DNA of 64,000 nt from Paraburkholderia sp. IMGN_8 (lineage in GTDB: Bacteria; Pseudomonadota; Gammaproteobacteria; Burkholderiales; Burkholderiaceae): the NCBI RefSeq assembly GCF_038050405.1, contig NZ_CP150901.1, positions 992,001-1,056,000 of the forward strand, written 5' to 3'. Position numbers and translations under genes: made by a program. The notes below the pieces were generated by a model that saw only the letters and a program-made list of their open reading frames with translations, was not told where the DNA came from and made no database searches. Of this stretch, positions 34,244 through 42,303 are shown in pieces (the stretch's first letter is position 1; each line of letters starts with the position of its first letter).

Positions 34244-36014
34244 TCACGGGCTTCTTTCCTCAACCACGTCTTTGATCAGGTCGGAGTTCTGTTTGTTCCG
34301 TGTAATTCGGGCAACGACGGTAACCGACGCTATGGATAACGGCATCCCTTGCCCGTGGATCATCCTGACAGCCCATTCAATACGACGTCGAGGGAGTGCC
34401 TCTTTCGCATGCTGAACGTCGAGGGCAAGGTCGCTGTCCTGTTTCAACGTTCTCTTTGTCATTGATACGGTCATTCCGGCCCTGGTCGCAAGTGTCCGGA
34501 TTGTGATGCGGCTTGGAGGGGGGGGCATCGCCGCTAACCGCGGTCAAGGCGTTGCGAAGCACGCTGACCATGCGGGAGACGACCGCCAAACCTGCGACTG
34601 GCGGAACAGTTGTCTGTAACCGGGGTTGAACGACAGGGCCCACGCGGAAGTCGAAATACCGGCGTCGCTGTTTTTCAAACCAGGTGGTGTCCCGGATTGC
34701 GGCTCTCCTCCCTGCAACGGTCTGTGCAATCAGCCGCCAGTGGTAGGTTCTTGTAGAACCATCCGGTATGGAACGATTGGCAGACCAGCGAATCAATTCG
34801 CGGTCTTTCTGCATCGAAGGTACTTCGGTAAAATGGCTTTGCGGGAAGTTCTGGCGTAGCCATTCGCTATCGAGTAGGCGAAGCACCCAGTAGTTCAATC
34901 CGTCTCTTGACGCGGACTCGCTTGGAGCAGTCCGTGCGCGTTGCAGCATCACTTTCCGTGCGGCTTCGATAGATGGAGCATTTCTCGGTCTGCCGCAATC
35001 AACCCGGGCATCCTGGCGATTGCGAGTTGCTACGGCATCGCGCTGCGCGGAACGAAAGTCTATGTTCATTGCAGCTAGTAGTGCGCAGCAATCGTTTGCA
35101 CGGAGTTGTGAGAAATGTCCGGAGGTTGAAAGCCACAGCCAGTCGTCACGGTCTGGAAGCGCCGGGGGAAGGGTAGCTGTTAGGAAGCGATCTCTATAAG
35201 CTTCGTCGATTATTGGTCTGAGTTCACGAGAGCGCACGCGTGATCGAAGGAACGCTCGTATCTCTGTGCGGCTACAGGCTGGCTGGCGAGCAATCAACGC
35301 ATCGCGGCTGATAATCGCGAGCTTCATCCAGGAACTCGTCTTGTCAACCGGGACGGCTGACTTATTGAGTTCGCAGCCGCACTCGCATTTCGTCAGCGGG
35401 AGGGGGATGCGACCGGTATGATCTGGTATGTAGGCGCGTCCACAGCGAGCGCAGCAGGTTCGCAATAGCACGTGATGATCAGGACAGCATGTCACATTGG
35501 GTAACTGATGCGCTCGATGCCAGTATGGCTCGCCGACAGTCAGGATGTCTTCGTCTAGGCATCGGGGGCAAAACCGGATTCCCGCCCATGCCCTGTACCG
35601 CCGGGCCATTGCTGAAACTCTTTTTATGATGCCTTTGCGCGTACCAAGCACAGGAAGCAGACTGGTGCCCAGCAATGTGCCGCTATCTGGCGCACCGGCG
35701 TCAAACGCGAGCCAGTAAGGCAACGTCGTGAGGTCCAGCAATACCCGTTCATAGCTCTCCATGCCGATACTTTGCAGGAACGCTTCCATTGGGATGGAGT
35801 AAGTCGGTATGTCAAATACGTAAGCGTCTGATCGCAACCCGAAACCGGCTTCATGTAGAGCGGCATGCCACCAGCCATCGCCATTATGAAGGCGGATACG
35901 CGCAATCCATGAACCGAGAATCTCATCGGGGCGAGGAGGAAGCCAGAAGGGCGGGGCAGACACGATGTATTCATTCCGGGCGTGAGCGTGATAAAGACGT
36001 GGTTCGGTTGGCAT
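34244..36014 (-). pseudogene. tniQ: TniQ/TnsD-family gene split by a one-base change in a C8 tract (tniQ2)
   Basis: The first frame (36014-34377) has the TniQ domain (FWLPPRPDEILGSWIARIRL, LLDLTTLPYWLAFDAGAPDS), zinc-binding cysteines (FCPRCLDEDILTVGEPYWHR, CCPDHHVLLRTCCARCGRAY, CECGCEL) and a long middle domain, then turns to nonsense. The native C terminus continues in another frame from ~34528 (SRITIRTLATRAGMTVSMTK, KEALPRRRIEWAVRMIHGQG), clearly matching the end of tniQ4. The switch lies in eight consecutive C (minus strand, 34518-34525). Seven would restore one ~590-residue frame. It could be a null allele, a phase-variable tract, a slippage-expressed gene or a sequencing error. GGAGG precedes the start. 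Confidence 0.85.
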
Positions 36015-36033
36015 TGCCTCCGCCGTTTTTTCG

Positions 36034-37035
36034 TCACTCGTACTTCAACAAGGGATTCTCAACGGGAAAAATGGGATCGGTGGTTTCTGCGGCTTTCTTT
36101 TTTCCTTTACCGGTCTCAAGGTGCGCTTTGCCGTCCGGCGGGTCAAACCGGCCCACGCTGCAAGGCTCCCGACGGTCACCCGGGCGGGAGAGTCTTCGCC
36201 TGTCATCACGGTGCGGGTCCGGGCTGGGAAAGCTGTCCCACTGGGTCCACTGGCCATACGCTGCCTTGATGACCGGTCCAAGCTCGCGAGAGTGTAGGCG
36301 TGATCGGAGAAAGGCGTGCATTTGGGAGCGACTGCACACCGGCAGGCGGGCCAGCAGAGCGTCACGGCTCACAATCGCCAGTTTTTGCCGGACGTCCGCC
36401 TTGCCCGCCCGAATGGCGACCTCATTCAGTTTCAACCCGCATTCGCAGTTCAGTCTTGGGAGGGGAATGCGACCGATTTCATCCGGTATGCAGGCCCGGC
36501 CACAGCGAGGACAGCAGGTCTGCAGGCGAACGCGATGATCCGGACAGCATGTCACGTTGGGCAACTGATGCGCACGGTGCCAGTATGGTTCACCGACGGT
36601 CCGGACGTCCTCGTCCAGGCACCGAGGGCAAAACCGGATTCCGGCCCGTGCCCTGTACCGTCTTGCCATCGCTGAGACACTGCGTACGACACCTTTGCGC
36701 GTGCCAAGCAAGGGAAGTAGATTGGTACCAGGCAGAAAGCCGCTATCTGGCGGGCCGGCGTCAAACGCAAGCCAGTAAGGCAGCGTCGTAAGGTCCAGCA
36801 GGACCTGTTCGTATCCAGCCATTCCGATGCGCCGAAAGAACGCTTCGATCAAGGGCGAGTAGGCCGGGATGTCGAACACATATGCATCCGAGCGTGGTCC
36901 ATAACCTGCATTGCGCAAGGCAACCCACCACCAGCCATCGCTGTTATGCAGTCGGAGACGTGCAAGCCATGACCCGAGAATTTCGTCGGGATGAGGAGCG
37001 AGCCGGAAGGGCAGGGAAGACACGATCAATCCCAT
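36034..37035 (-). CDS. tniQ: Short TniQ-family protein with a TnsC-like C-terminal tail (tniQ1)
   Basis: The 333-residue protein has the TniQ domain (FRLAPHPDEILGSWLARLRL, LLDLTTLPYWLAFDAGPPDS) and intact zinc ligands (FCPRCLDEDVRTVGEPYWHR, CCPDHRVRLQTCCPRCGRAC, CECGLKL). The ~240-residue middle domain of tniQ2/4 is missing. DNA for the C-terminal domain is present but in another frame (36045-36200, SPARVTVGSLAAWAGLTRRT). The last ~20 residues (DPIFPVENPLLKYE) match the tail of TnsC (DEPDFPVERPLLKYE). It starts 57 bases after tnsC. It resembles the short TniQ of Tn5053-type and CRISPR-associated systems in size, but probably arose by deletion. It may still work as a TnsC partner. Confidence 0.75.
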   Translation of the reverse strand: MGLIVSSLPFRLAPHPDEILGSWLARLRLHNSDGWWWVALRNAGYGPRSDAYVFDIPAYSPLIEAFFRRIGMAGYEQVLLDLTTLPYWLAFDAGPPDSGFLPGTNLLPLLGTRKGVVRSVSAMARRYRARAGIRFCPRCLDEDVRTVGEPYWHRAHQLPNVTCCPDHRVRLQTCCPRCGRACIPDEIGRIPLPRLNCECGLKLNEVAIRAGKADVRQKLAIVSRDALLARLPVCSRSQMHAFLRSRLHSRELGPVIKAAYGQWTQWDSFPSPDPHRDDRRRLSRPGDRREPCSVGRFDPPDGKAHLETGKGKKKAAETTDPIFPVENPLLKYE

Positions 37036-37094
37036 TTACAGGTGCAATACGTCGAGGGGCGCATCGGGCAGGACGCCAGCGCAGCCCTTCGCCT

Positions 37095-38501
37095 TCACTC
37101 GTATTTCAGTAAAGGTCTCTCGACGGGAAAGTCAGGTTCATCCGTTTTCGCGGTCTTCTCTCGCCCTTTGGGGGACGCTGGGCGTTGCTGATCTGCGTCG
37201 TGGGCGGCAAGGAGTTCATCGAATTCATCTTCCACGGTTGATTGCTCCGGTGGTCCCACCTTAAGTTGTTTCATCAGATCCCAGTACGCTTTGCCCCAAA
37301 GGAGATCGTCGAATCTCTGAAGTTTGGCAAGATTCCTCGTGCGTAATGCGGCGATGGCGGGTTGCAGGATGGCCATGTCGGTCGCCATTGTGCGGCGGAA
37401 GCCCGCTTCGTCCACCACTTCTGCCCCGCCGATTGCATTTTGTTGCGTCAGCATATAAGACAGCACGGCGAAGGCAGTGTCACCCGCCGAAGCGTCGTGC
37501 CACGCATTCCGTATTCCGTCAGTCAGCCTTTTCTTATGCTTAACGTACATGTAATCCCACTTGGTCTCGCAGAACTCCTTCCACTCGGGGCTGTTTCGCG
37601 CCATAGGAACGAGTGCTACGCAGCCGGATGACGCCGATTTTCGCGTATTCCTCACCACGTTAATCAGCACCTTGTCGATGGCCGGCGTCGCCATAAGGAA
37701 CAGCGATATGCCGAGACGTTCGACGATTTCACTAAAAAGGTTGAGTACAAACTCTGCTGTTGCCCCTTTGGCCGCGCGAAGATTCTGAACATCGTCGATC
37801 ACGACGATTCCAAGCGAAACGGCCGTGGCTACTGTATGCATGAGCTGAACCATCAGTGCAATCGTACGCACGCTTTCGGCGGCCTTCCGGTACTTGGTAT
37901 CGCCAAGAATGCGATCGATCTCCTCGAAGAACTGGACGCACAAGCTCCTCAGGGTTGCATCATGGGGGACCCTAAGTACAATGTACACGATCTGACGCAC
38001 CATCAAGGGGCGATCACCATAGGCACTGTGTTCGATGAGCTGTGGGTAGCGCAGGAAGAATGCGTTGCAAAACGTGCTTTTTCCCATTCCAGTGATGCCC
38101 ATCAACAAATGTCCCTGGGCGGACGATTTCCAGTCGGATGGGAACGGCAGCCCATCTGCGCAATTGGTGGCGAGTGCATGCCGTCGCTGGATATCCGTCG
38201 CGTTGAGGGGATTGCGAGCTACGTAAGATTCCCTGAGGATTTTTGCCAGGTCAAGTGCACTTTGTCGATATTCTGGAATCGGGTAGACGACGTCTGAGAG
38301 TGTCGAAAGCTCCATGGTCCGAACGATTTCCGATGCTAGCCGAAGCTTGGGCGTCGGTTTATCGGGATAGTTCGACAATTGCAGGAGAAGGGTCTCCTTT
38401 GTTTCCGGTAAGGGAGGCAGGGCCTCAATAAATGCGTTGCCATCAAAGCGACGGATGCCTGTACGCACGTATACCGCGGGCACTCTTGTAACCGTTCTCA
38501 T
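37095..38501 (-). CDS. tnsC: TnsC/TniB-family AAA+ ATPase, transposition regulator
   Basis: TnsC links target selection by TniQ/TnsD to the transposase. The 468-residue protein has Walker A GITGMGKST (residues 135-143), Walker B IVVIDD (232-237) and a downstream VRNTRKSASSGCVALVPMAR region in the sensor/arginine position. The N-terminal ~110 residues may contact TnsB or TniQ. The C terminus is a charged linker followed by DFPVERPLLKYE, repeated in tniQ1. The start overlaps the tnsB stop (ATGA), so translation is coupled. Assignment to the Tn7/Tn5053 group is firm. Confidence 0.9.
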   Translation of the reverse strand: MRTVTRVPAVYVRTGIRRFDGNAFIEALPPLPETKETLLLQLSNYPDKPTPKLRLASEIVRTMELSTLSDVVYPIPEYRQSALDLAKILRESYVARNPLNATDIQRRHALATNCADGLPFPSDWKSSAQGHLLMGITGMGKSTFCNAFFLRYPQLIEHSAYGDRPLMVRQIVYIVLRVPHDATLRSLCVQFFEEIDRILGDTKYRKAAESVRTIALMVQLMHTVATAVSLGIVVIDDVQNLRAAKGATAEFVLNLFSEIVERLGISLFLMATPAIDKVLINVVRNTRKSASSGCVALVPMARNSPEWKEFCETKWDYMYVKHKKRLTDGIRNAWHDASAGDTAFAVLSYMLTQQNAIGGAEVVDEAGFRRTMATDMAILQPAIAALRTRNLAKLQRFDDLLWGKAYWDLMKQLKVGPPEQSTVEDEFDELLAAHDADQQRPASPKGREKTAKTDEPDFPVERPLLKYE

Positions 38502-40693
38502 TTTGCTTTCCTCTGCCGGTGGATCGCTGCCAGCGTCCTCTCACGTTCCTTCCGAGCAACCGTCTTCCAGTCGACCTCGTCCACGCGCGCGTTGCTCCCA
38601 GGGTCATCCTGTTTCTGGGGCCGGTTTTTCGTCATGCGTTGCTTGATATCCGTTGTTTCGCGCTCGCGCGTTGCCCGCGCTGAGCTTCGCAGTTCGGACG
38701 CAGACTTTCGTTTGGATGATGGTCGATTTGATTTGGTGGTGGGCGTGGCGAGCGTTGCGACACGCTTTCTGCGAGCCTGAGTGTCTGCCTCAGCCCACAG
38801 AAATGAACCCGTCGTGGACAGGGCCTCCTCCTCGTCGAGAGACAGGCCACGCAACTCTTCCGCGGAATCGGCCGTCATACGGAACTCTGCCCAATCGTGC
38901 TGCGTCGTGGGGATATAAATGGAACAGGGGAAGGTCCGGTCATAACGGACGCCAATTTTCTTTGAACGATTTGTCGACCTCGCTGCGATAGCCATCGCTT
39001 CGGAATTGGCGGGGAGATAGGTTCGGTTTAAAAACCTACAGGCACCCCTGCCGATGGATCCCATGTCCGATGCCGTCAGCAGCCGCTTGTAGTCGGCGTC
39101 CGTGAGCGGCGGGGAGTGAAAACCGCTGAGATTTTCAAGTCCCCACAGGTAGGCGTGCGTCGGAGTTGGTAATACATTTGCCTGCAGGAGCGCCTTGCGT
39201 CGCCTCAATGCCGTATGTGGGCGATTATTGTGCCGTACGACCTCATCGACCAGCGCACGGTAGAGCTCCGCGAGTGCACGGACGGCCACGGCTTGTGCCT
39301 GACGGGCGGCCTTTTTGGTTTTTGGGTCAAGCGGTCGATCTTTATACGATCCTTTCATCCCCCAACTGGACATACGTTTCTTAAGAACGCCGATTGCTCG
39401 TTCGACAATAGCTTTGCCATCGGGGCACAGGGGAGGCAAATATGTTAGCTCAATGAGCAAGTCATCTGCGGCCGCCTGCTTGGTTGACTCACATAGAAGT
39501 TCGGATCCCCGATCAGCAGTTATTACTGCACTCAGCCTTCCGTATGGCCATTCCGTGTCGTTGATATTGACGTTCATCCAGCTAAAACGTGCTTTTCTCG
39601 AAGTCATGCAGATGAGCAGGAGGTAGCGGAGTTCATCGTACGATGCAGACTTTAGCGAGACATAAACTCCGGTTACAAATCGGCTCCAGCGGTCGATGGC
39701 AATGTAAATGATCGGAGTGCCTAGGATCTCGGATGGATTGTCTGACTTCACAAGGAAAACCCTGCCACCCGTGGCGTCGATTTCCGTTATCTCGCCCGGG
39801 CTGGTCGCCTGCAGGGTTCCCTTGCTGGTGAGCCGGCGCTGCGCACGATCTGTTTTAGCGTCTACGTCAAATATTTTTGCTTCTTCGCAATAGTAGCGAA
39901 ACTGTCGCAAGGTAACGGGCTCTGCACGTAGATCATTCTCGTACGCATTGTATTCCTCAGGGTGGCGAACTCGGAATTCGTTGGCGAGATATCTATCGTG
40001 AGCTTGCGATACCGTGCTGTTTCTGTTCCGGCAGAACTTCGAATATACGCGAAGCATATCTTCGACATCATCACTGGAAACAACAAAATCGTTGACGCCG
40101 TATCGTTCAGTTTGGACGGACTTCCGACCACGTCGCTTCGCAGGTTCGCCGTCGTTCTTTAGATTTCGCTTTCCTGTGCGAAATTCAGAATCAGGCTTTC
40201 TGCCGGGAGGAAGTGGAAGTAGGGTGTGTTTCGTGGAACCGAAGTAATAGAATCGTAGTACTAAGCGCTTGATAGTAGTAGCGCTGGTTTGTGTATCCTG
40301 TGCTCTCTTTGCAATCAGGCTGGTAAAGTGTTGCCGGGTGAGATTGTGAGCGTCGCAAAACTTGGTTATCAATGGCTTGACCAGATGCCAGGTGTGTTCG
40401 AGAGTTCTCGCGGCGCTTGAATTTGTATCAGGGACATCCGATAGACCTGGGGGAAGGGACAGGTGTCCCCACGTTGCATTGATCGTCTTCGCGAGGCGAT
40501 CAAGTTCGCCAAGCTTTAGTTTTCGTGGGCGTCGGGCGTTTCGCACTTCATTGGGTTCCCCAACCCACATGACGTAAGCGCAATTGTCGAAGAGATGCGT
40601 AAGCCGAAGAAATCGAGTCTTATCGTTCTCGGTCACACGCAGCACCATGCCTGCGCATGGTCTCGCGAGAGGGGCGGGTTGAAAGTCAGGCAT
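38498..40693 (-). CDS. tnsB: TnsB/TniA-type DDE transposase
   Basis: TnsB binds the transposon ends and joins the 3' ends to the target. The 731-residue protein starts at ATG 40693 (MPDFQPAPLARPCAGMVLRV), overlapping the tnsA stop by eight bases. The open frame to 40732 is less likely. N-terminal DNA-binding helices precede an RNase H fold with the DDE residues in GEITEIDATGGRVFLVKS (D), VITADRGSELLCES (D) and PDGKAIVERAIGVLKKRMSS (E). A Mu-type C-terminal barrel and a basic tail (KTVARKERERTLAAIHRQRK) that may contact TnsC follow. Length and layout are as in Tn7 TnsB. Confidence 0.92.
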   Translation of the reverse strand: MPDFQPAPLARPCAGMVLRVTENDKTRFLRLTHLFDNCAYVMWVGEPNEVRNARRPRKLKLGELDRLAKTINATWGHLSLPPGLSDVPDTNSSAARTLEHTWHLVKPLITKFCDAHNLTRQHFTSLIAKRAQDTQTSATTIKRLVLRFYYFGSTKHTLLPLPPGRKPDSEFRTGKRNLKNDGEPAKRRGRKSVQTERYGVNDFVVSSDDVEDMLRVYSKFCRNRNSTVSQAHDRYLANEFRVRHPEEYNAYENDLRAEPVTLRQFRYYCEEAKIFDVDAKTDRAQRRLTSKGTLQATSPGEITEIDATGGRVFLVKSDNPSEILGTPIIYIAIDRWSRFVTGVYVSLKSASYDELRYLLLICMTSRKARFSWMNVNINDTEWPYGRLSAVITADRGSELLCESTKQAAADDLLIELTYLPPLCPDGKAIVERAIGVLKKRMSSWGMKGSYKDRPLDPKTKKAARQAQAVAVRALAELYRALVDEVVRHNNRPHTALRRRKALLQANVLPTPTHAYLWGLENLSGFHSPPLTDADYKRLLTASDMGSIGRGACRFLNRTYLPANSEAMAIAARSTNRSKKIGVRYDRTFPCSIYIPTTQHDWAEFRMTADSAEELRGLSLDEEEALSTTGSFLWAEADTQARRKRVATLATPTTKSNRPSSKRKSASELRSSARATRERETTDIKQRMTKNRPQKQDDPGSNARVDEVDWKTVARKERERTLAAIHRQRKAK

Positions 40694-41486
40694 CGTTGAC
40701 CTTACGCAATACCACCGGGCGGTTCTTCGCAATACGGTCCGTCAGGGAGACAGGAATACGATGTGACCAAGCGCAAAAGCGAAATAGATCTAGTGCAGTA
40801 TCGGCTCGAATCCGTAGTTTCTTGCGTGCCAATTCGACCAAATCATCGAGAACGAGGTTGTTCTGATATTGGGCCATGAAATTTTCGGCGAACAAATCGG
40901 CAATTCTCCCGTCCGGTACGTACCTGTGTCGATACCAAGCGCGAACAAAGCGCAGTGCGTCGAGTACCGTTCTATCGAGCTGGGAGGTATCAACCAGTGT
41001 CCAATCGATATCGTGATCGTTGCACCATTGCTGCTGAACCTGCTTCAGGCGTCGATCTCTTATGCTCATATGATGACAGCCGACTAGCGCTACGGCACGA
41101 TAGCGAACATCTGCTGGACCAGTCTCCGTGATCAGGAAGTCGACACTCAGCGGCTCGGGGAAAATGTCGTGTCGGGGATGATTGACCTTGAATTTTTGGG
41201 ATAGTCGCAAGGTACTATCGATATCGAGAATCGGCCATGTTTCCCTGATGTCCGCAATGTGACGAGAGCGTTCTATGAGGAAGAAGTACGTTCGCGCTCG
41301 ATCGTCAAGAATTTCATAGCGGCGGTCTACAAGTATGCCGTGCACACACGCGACGGTCCCTTTGGTGCCGGAATTCTGGATGTTTTTCCAGGGGCGGTAC
41401 GACGTACGCGAACCTATACCTAACCCTCGCCGGACCCGAGATCGCAGGTACGGCGGATAAAGGTCCGGATCGTTTTCCCATTCCAT
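40686..41486 (-). CDS. tnsA: TnsA-like endonuclease, catalytic lysine motif not conserved
   Basis: In Tn7 TnsA cuts the 5' ends of the element, giving cut-and-paste movement. This 266-residue protein keeps the family frame: RARTYFFLIERSRHIADIRE (catalytic Glu region), EPLSVDFLITETG (catalytic Asp) and the TnsC-binding C domain. Where TnsA proteins have a strand ending (Q/E)-x-K after the Asp, the sequence reads RAVALVGCHHM, without lysine or Gln/Glu in place. The nuclease may be inactive or use another residue. It is the first gene of the operon, next to the presumed right end. Confidence 0.82.
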   Translation of the reverse strand: MEWENDPDLYPPYLRSRVRRGLGIGSRTSYRPWKNIQNSGTKGTVACVHGILVDRRYEILDDRARTYFFLIERSRHIADIRETWPILDIDSTLRLSQKFKVNHPRHDIFPEPLSVDFLITETGPADVRYRAVALVGCHHMSIRDRRLKQVQQQWCNDHDIDWTLVDTSQLDRTVLDALRFVRAWYRHRYVPDGRIADLFAENFMAQYQNNLVLDDLVELARKKLRIRADTALDLFRFCAWSHRIPVSLTDRIAKNRPVVLRKVNDA

Positions 41487-41548
41487 GATGCCTATAGAAT
41501 AGTTCGCGATAGCGAAAGATCCATAGTTTTGGAAGAAAAGTCCCTAAT

Positions 41549-41583
41549 TTTAGGAATTTGAAGCCAGACTTCAAATTCCTAAA
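41549..41583. repeat. Perfect 15-bp inverted repeat upstream of tnsA
   Basis: TTTAGGAATTTGAAG and its reverse complement are separated by CCAGA. It lies ~65 bases upstream of the tnsA ATG, so it may be an operator for the tns promoter or part of the transposon end structure. No T tract follows directly, so a terminator is unlikely. Confidence 0.55.
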
Positions 41584-41586
41584 GTG

Positions 41587-41788
41587 ATGGATTTTTTCGT
41601 CGGCCGGGAGGCCCACTCTGCCGGGGTTTCGTGTTTAACTGACTAAAAATTTCAGTTATGGATTTTTCTGAGTAAGATTTGGTGTTGTTTCTTCGCCGGT
41701 TCTTTGGCAGCGGCCTTCATGGCATAGCTAGGATTTTAGCCTCTTGTCGGGAAGCTAGGCTTTACAGGAAATTTAGTAGCTAGGCACA
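41587..41788. other. Candidate right end of the Tn7-like element with repeated TnsB-site-like motifs
   Basis: AGCTAGG occurs three times at 41726, 41753 and 41778 (27- and 25-base steps), and ATGGATTTTT twice at 41587 and 41658. Read inward from 41788 the outermost bases are TGTGCCTAGC, and Tn7-type ends begin TGT. The following five bases (GGGTG, 41789-41793) would be the target duplication. No matching left end was found. Position next to tnsA is as in Tn7. The rest of 41794-42303 holds no gene I can support. Confidence 0.45.
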
Positions 41789-42303
41789 GGGTGTTGCCGG
41801 TTCCAATGACGCCTCTGTCGCGTCGCTGGGCCCACCGTCAGAACCAGGAACAGGCAGCTTGTCGGCCATTGCTGACATTGGGCGGGCTCGGTTCTACGTC
41901 GGCAATATGGCGAATTGCTGACGATGGCGGCATTGAGCAACCCGACGGCAGCTTCCTGCATCAGCGAACTCACCCTCCCGACCCTTTGCAGCCGGTGGCT
42001 ATACTCGCGTCGAATGGCTGGTGATGGTCGGACTCCGGCCGTTGGAACCCAAGGCGCTTATCCGCTCGACCGGAGCCTTGCCTACAGGCGTTTGCAACGT
42101 GTGCGATGCGCCCGAGGACCGTTACCCGAGCTGCCGTGTGACAGCTACGCGAGCGGTCAAGTCTCTATGACGTCTCCCATCACATCTTTGAGCGCTAGTA
42201 AAACGCTGAGCGAGGAAAGCGTTTGTAGGCGGCCTTTTTAGCTCGATGATTTCCTCTGTACTTAGATGTTTCGACTGCTCGGAACAGAGAGTACGCTGGA
42301 CGA

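Noticed and set aside
31671..41486. A CRISPR-associated (CAST) transposon
   Set aside because: Short TniQ proteins occur in such systems, but no Cas gene, no repeat-spacer array and no guide-like RNA is visible. The full-length TniQ copies with their own C-terminal domains point to protein-guided targeting.
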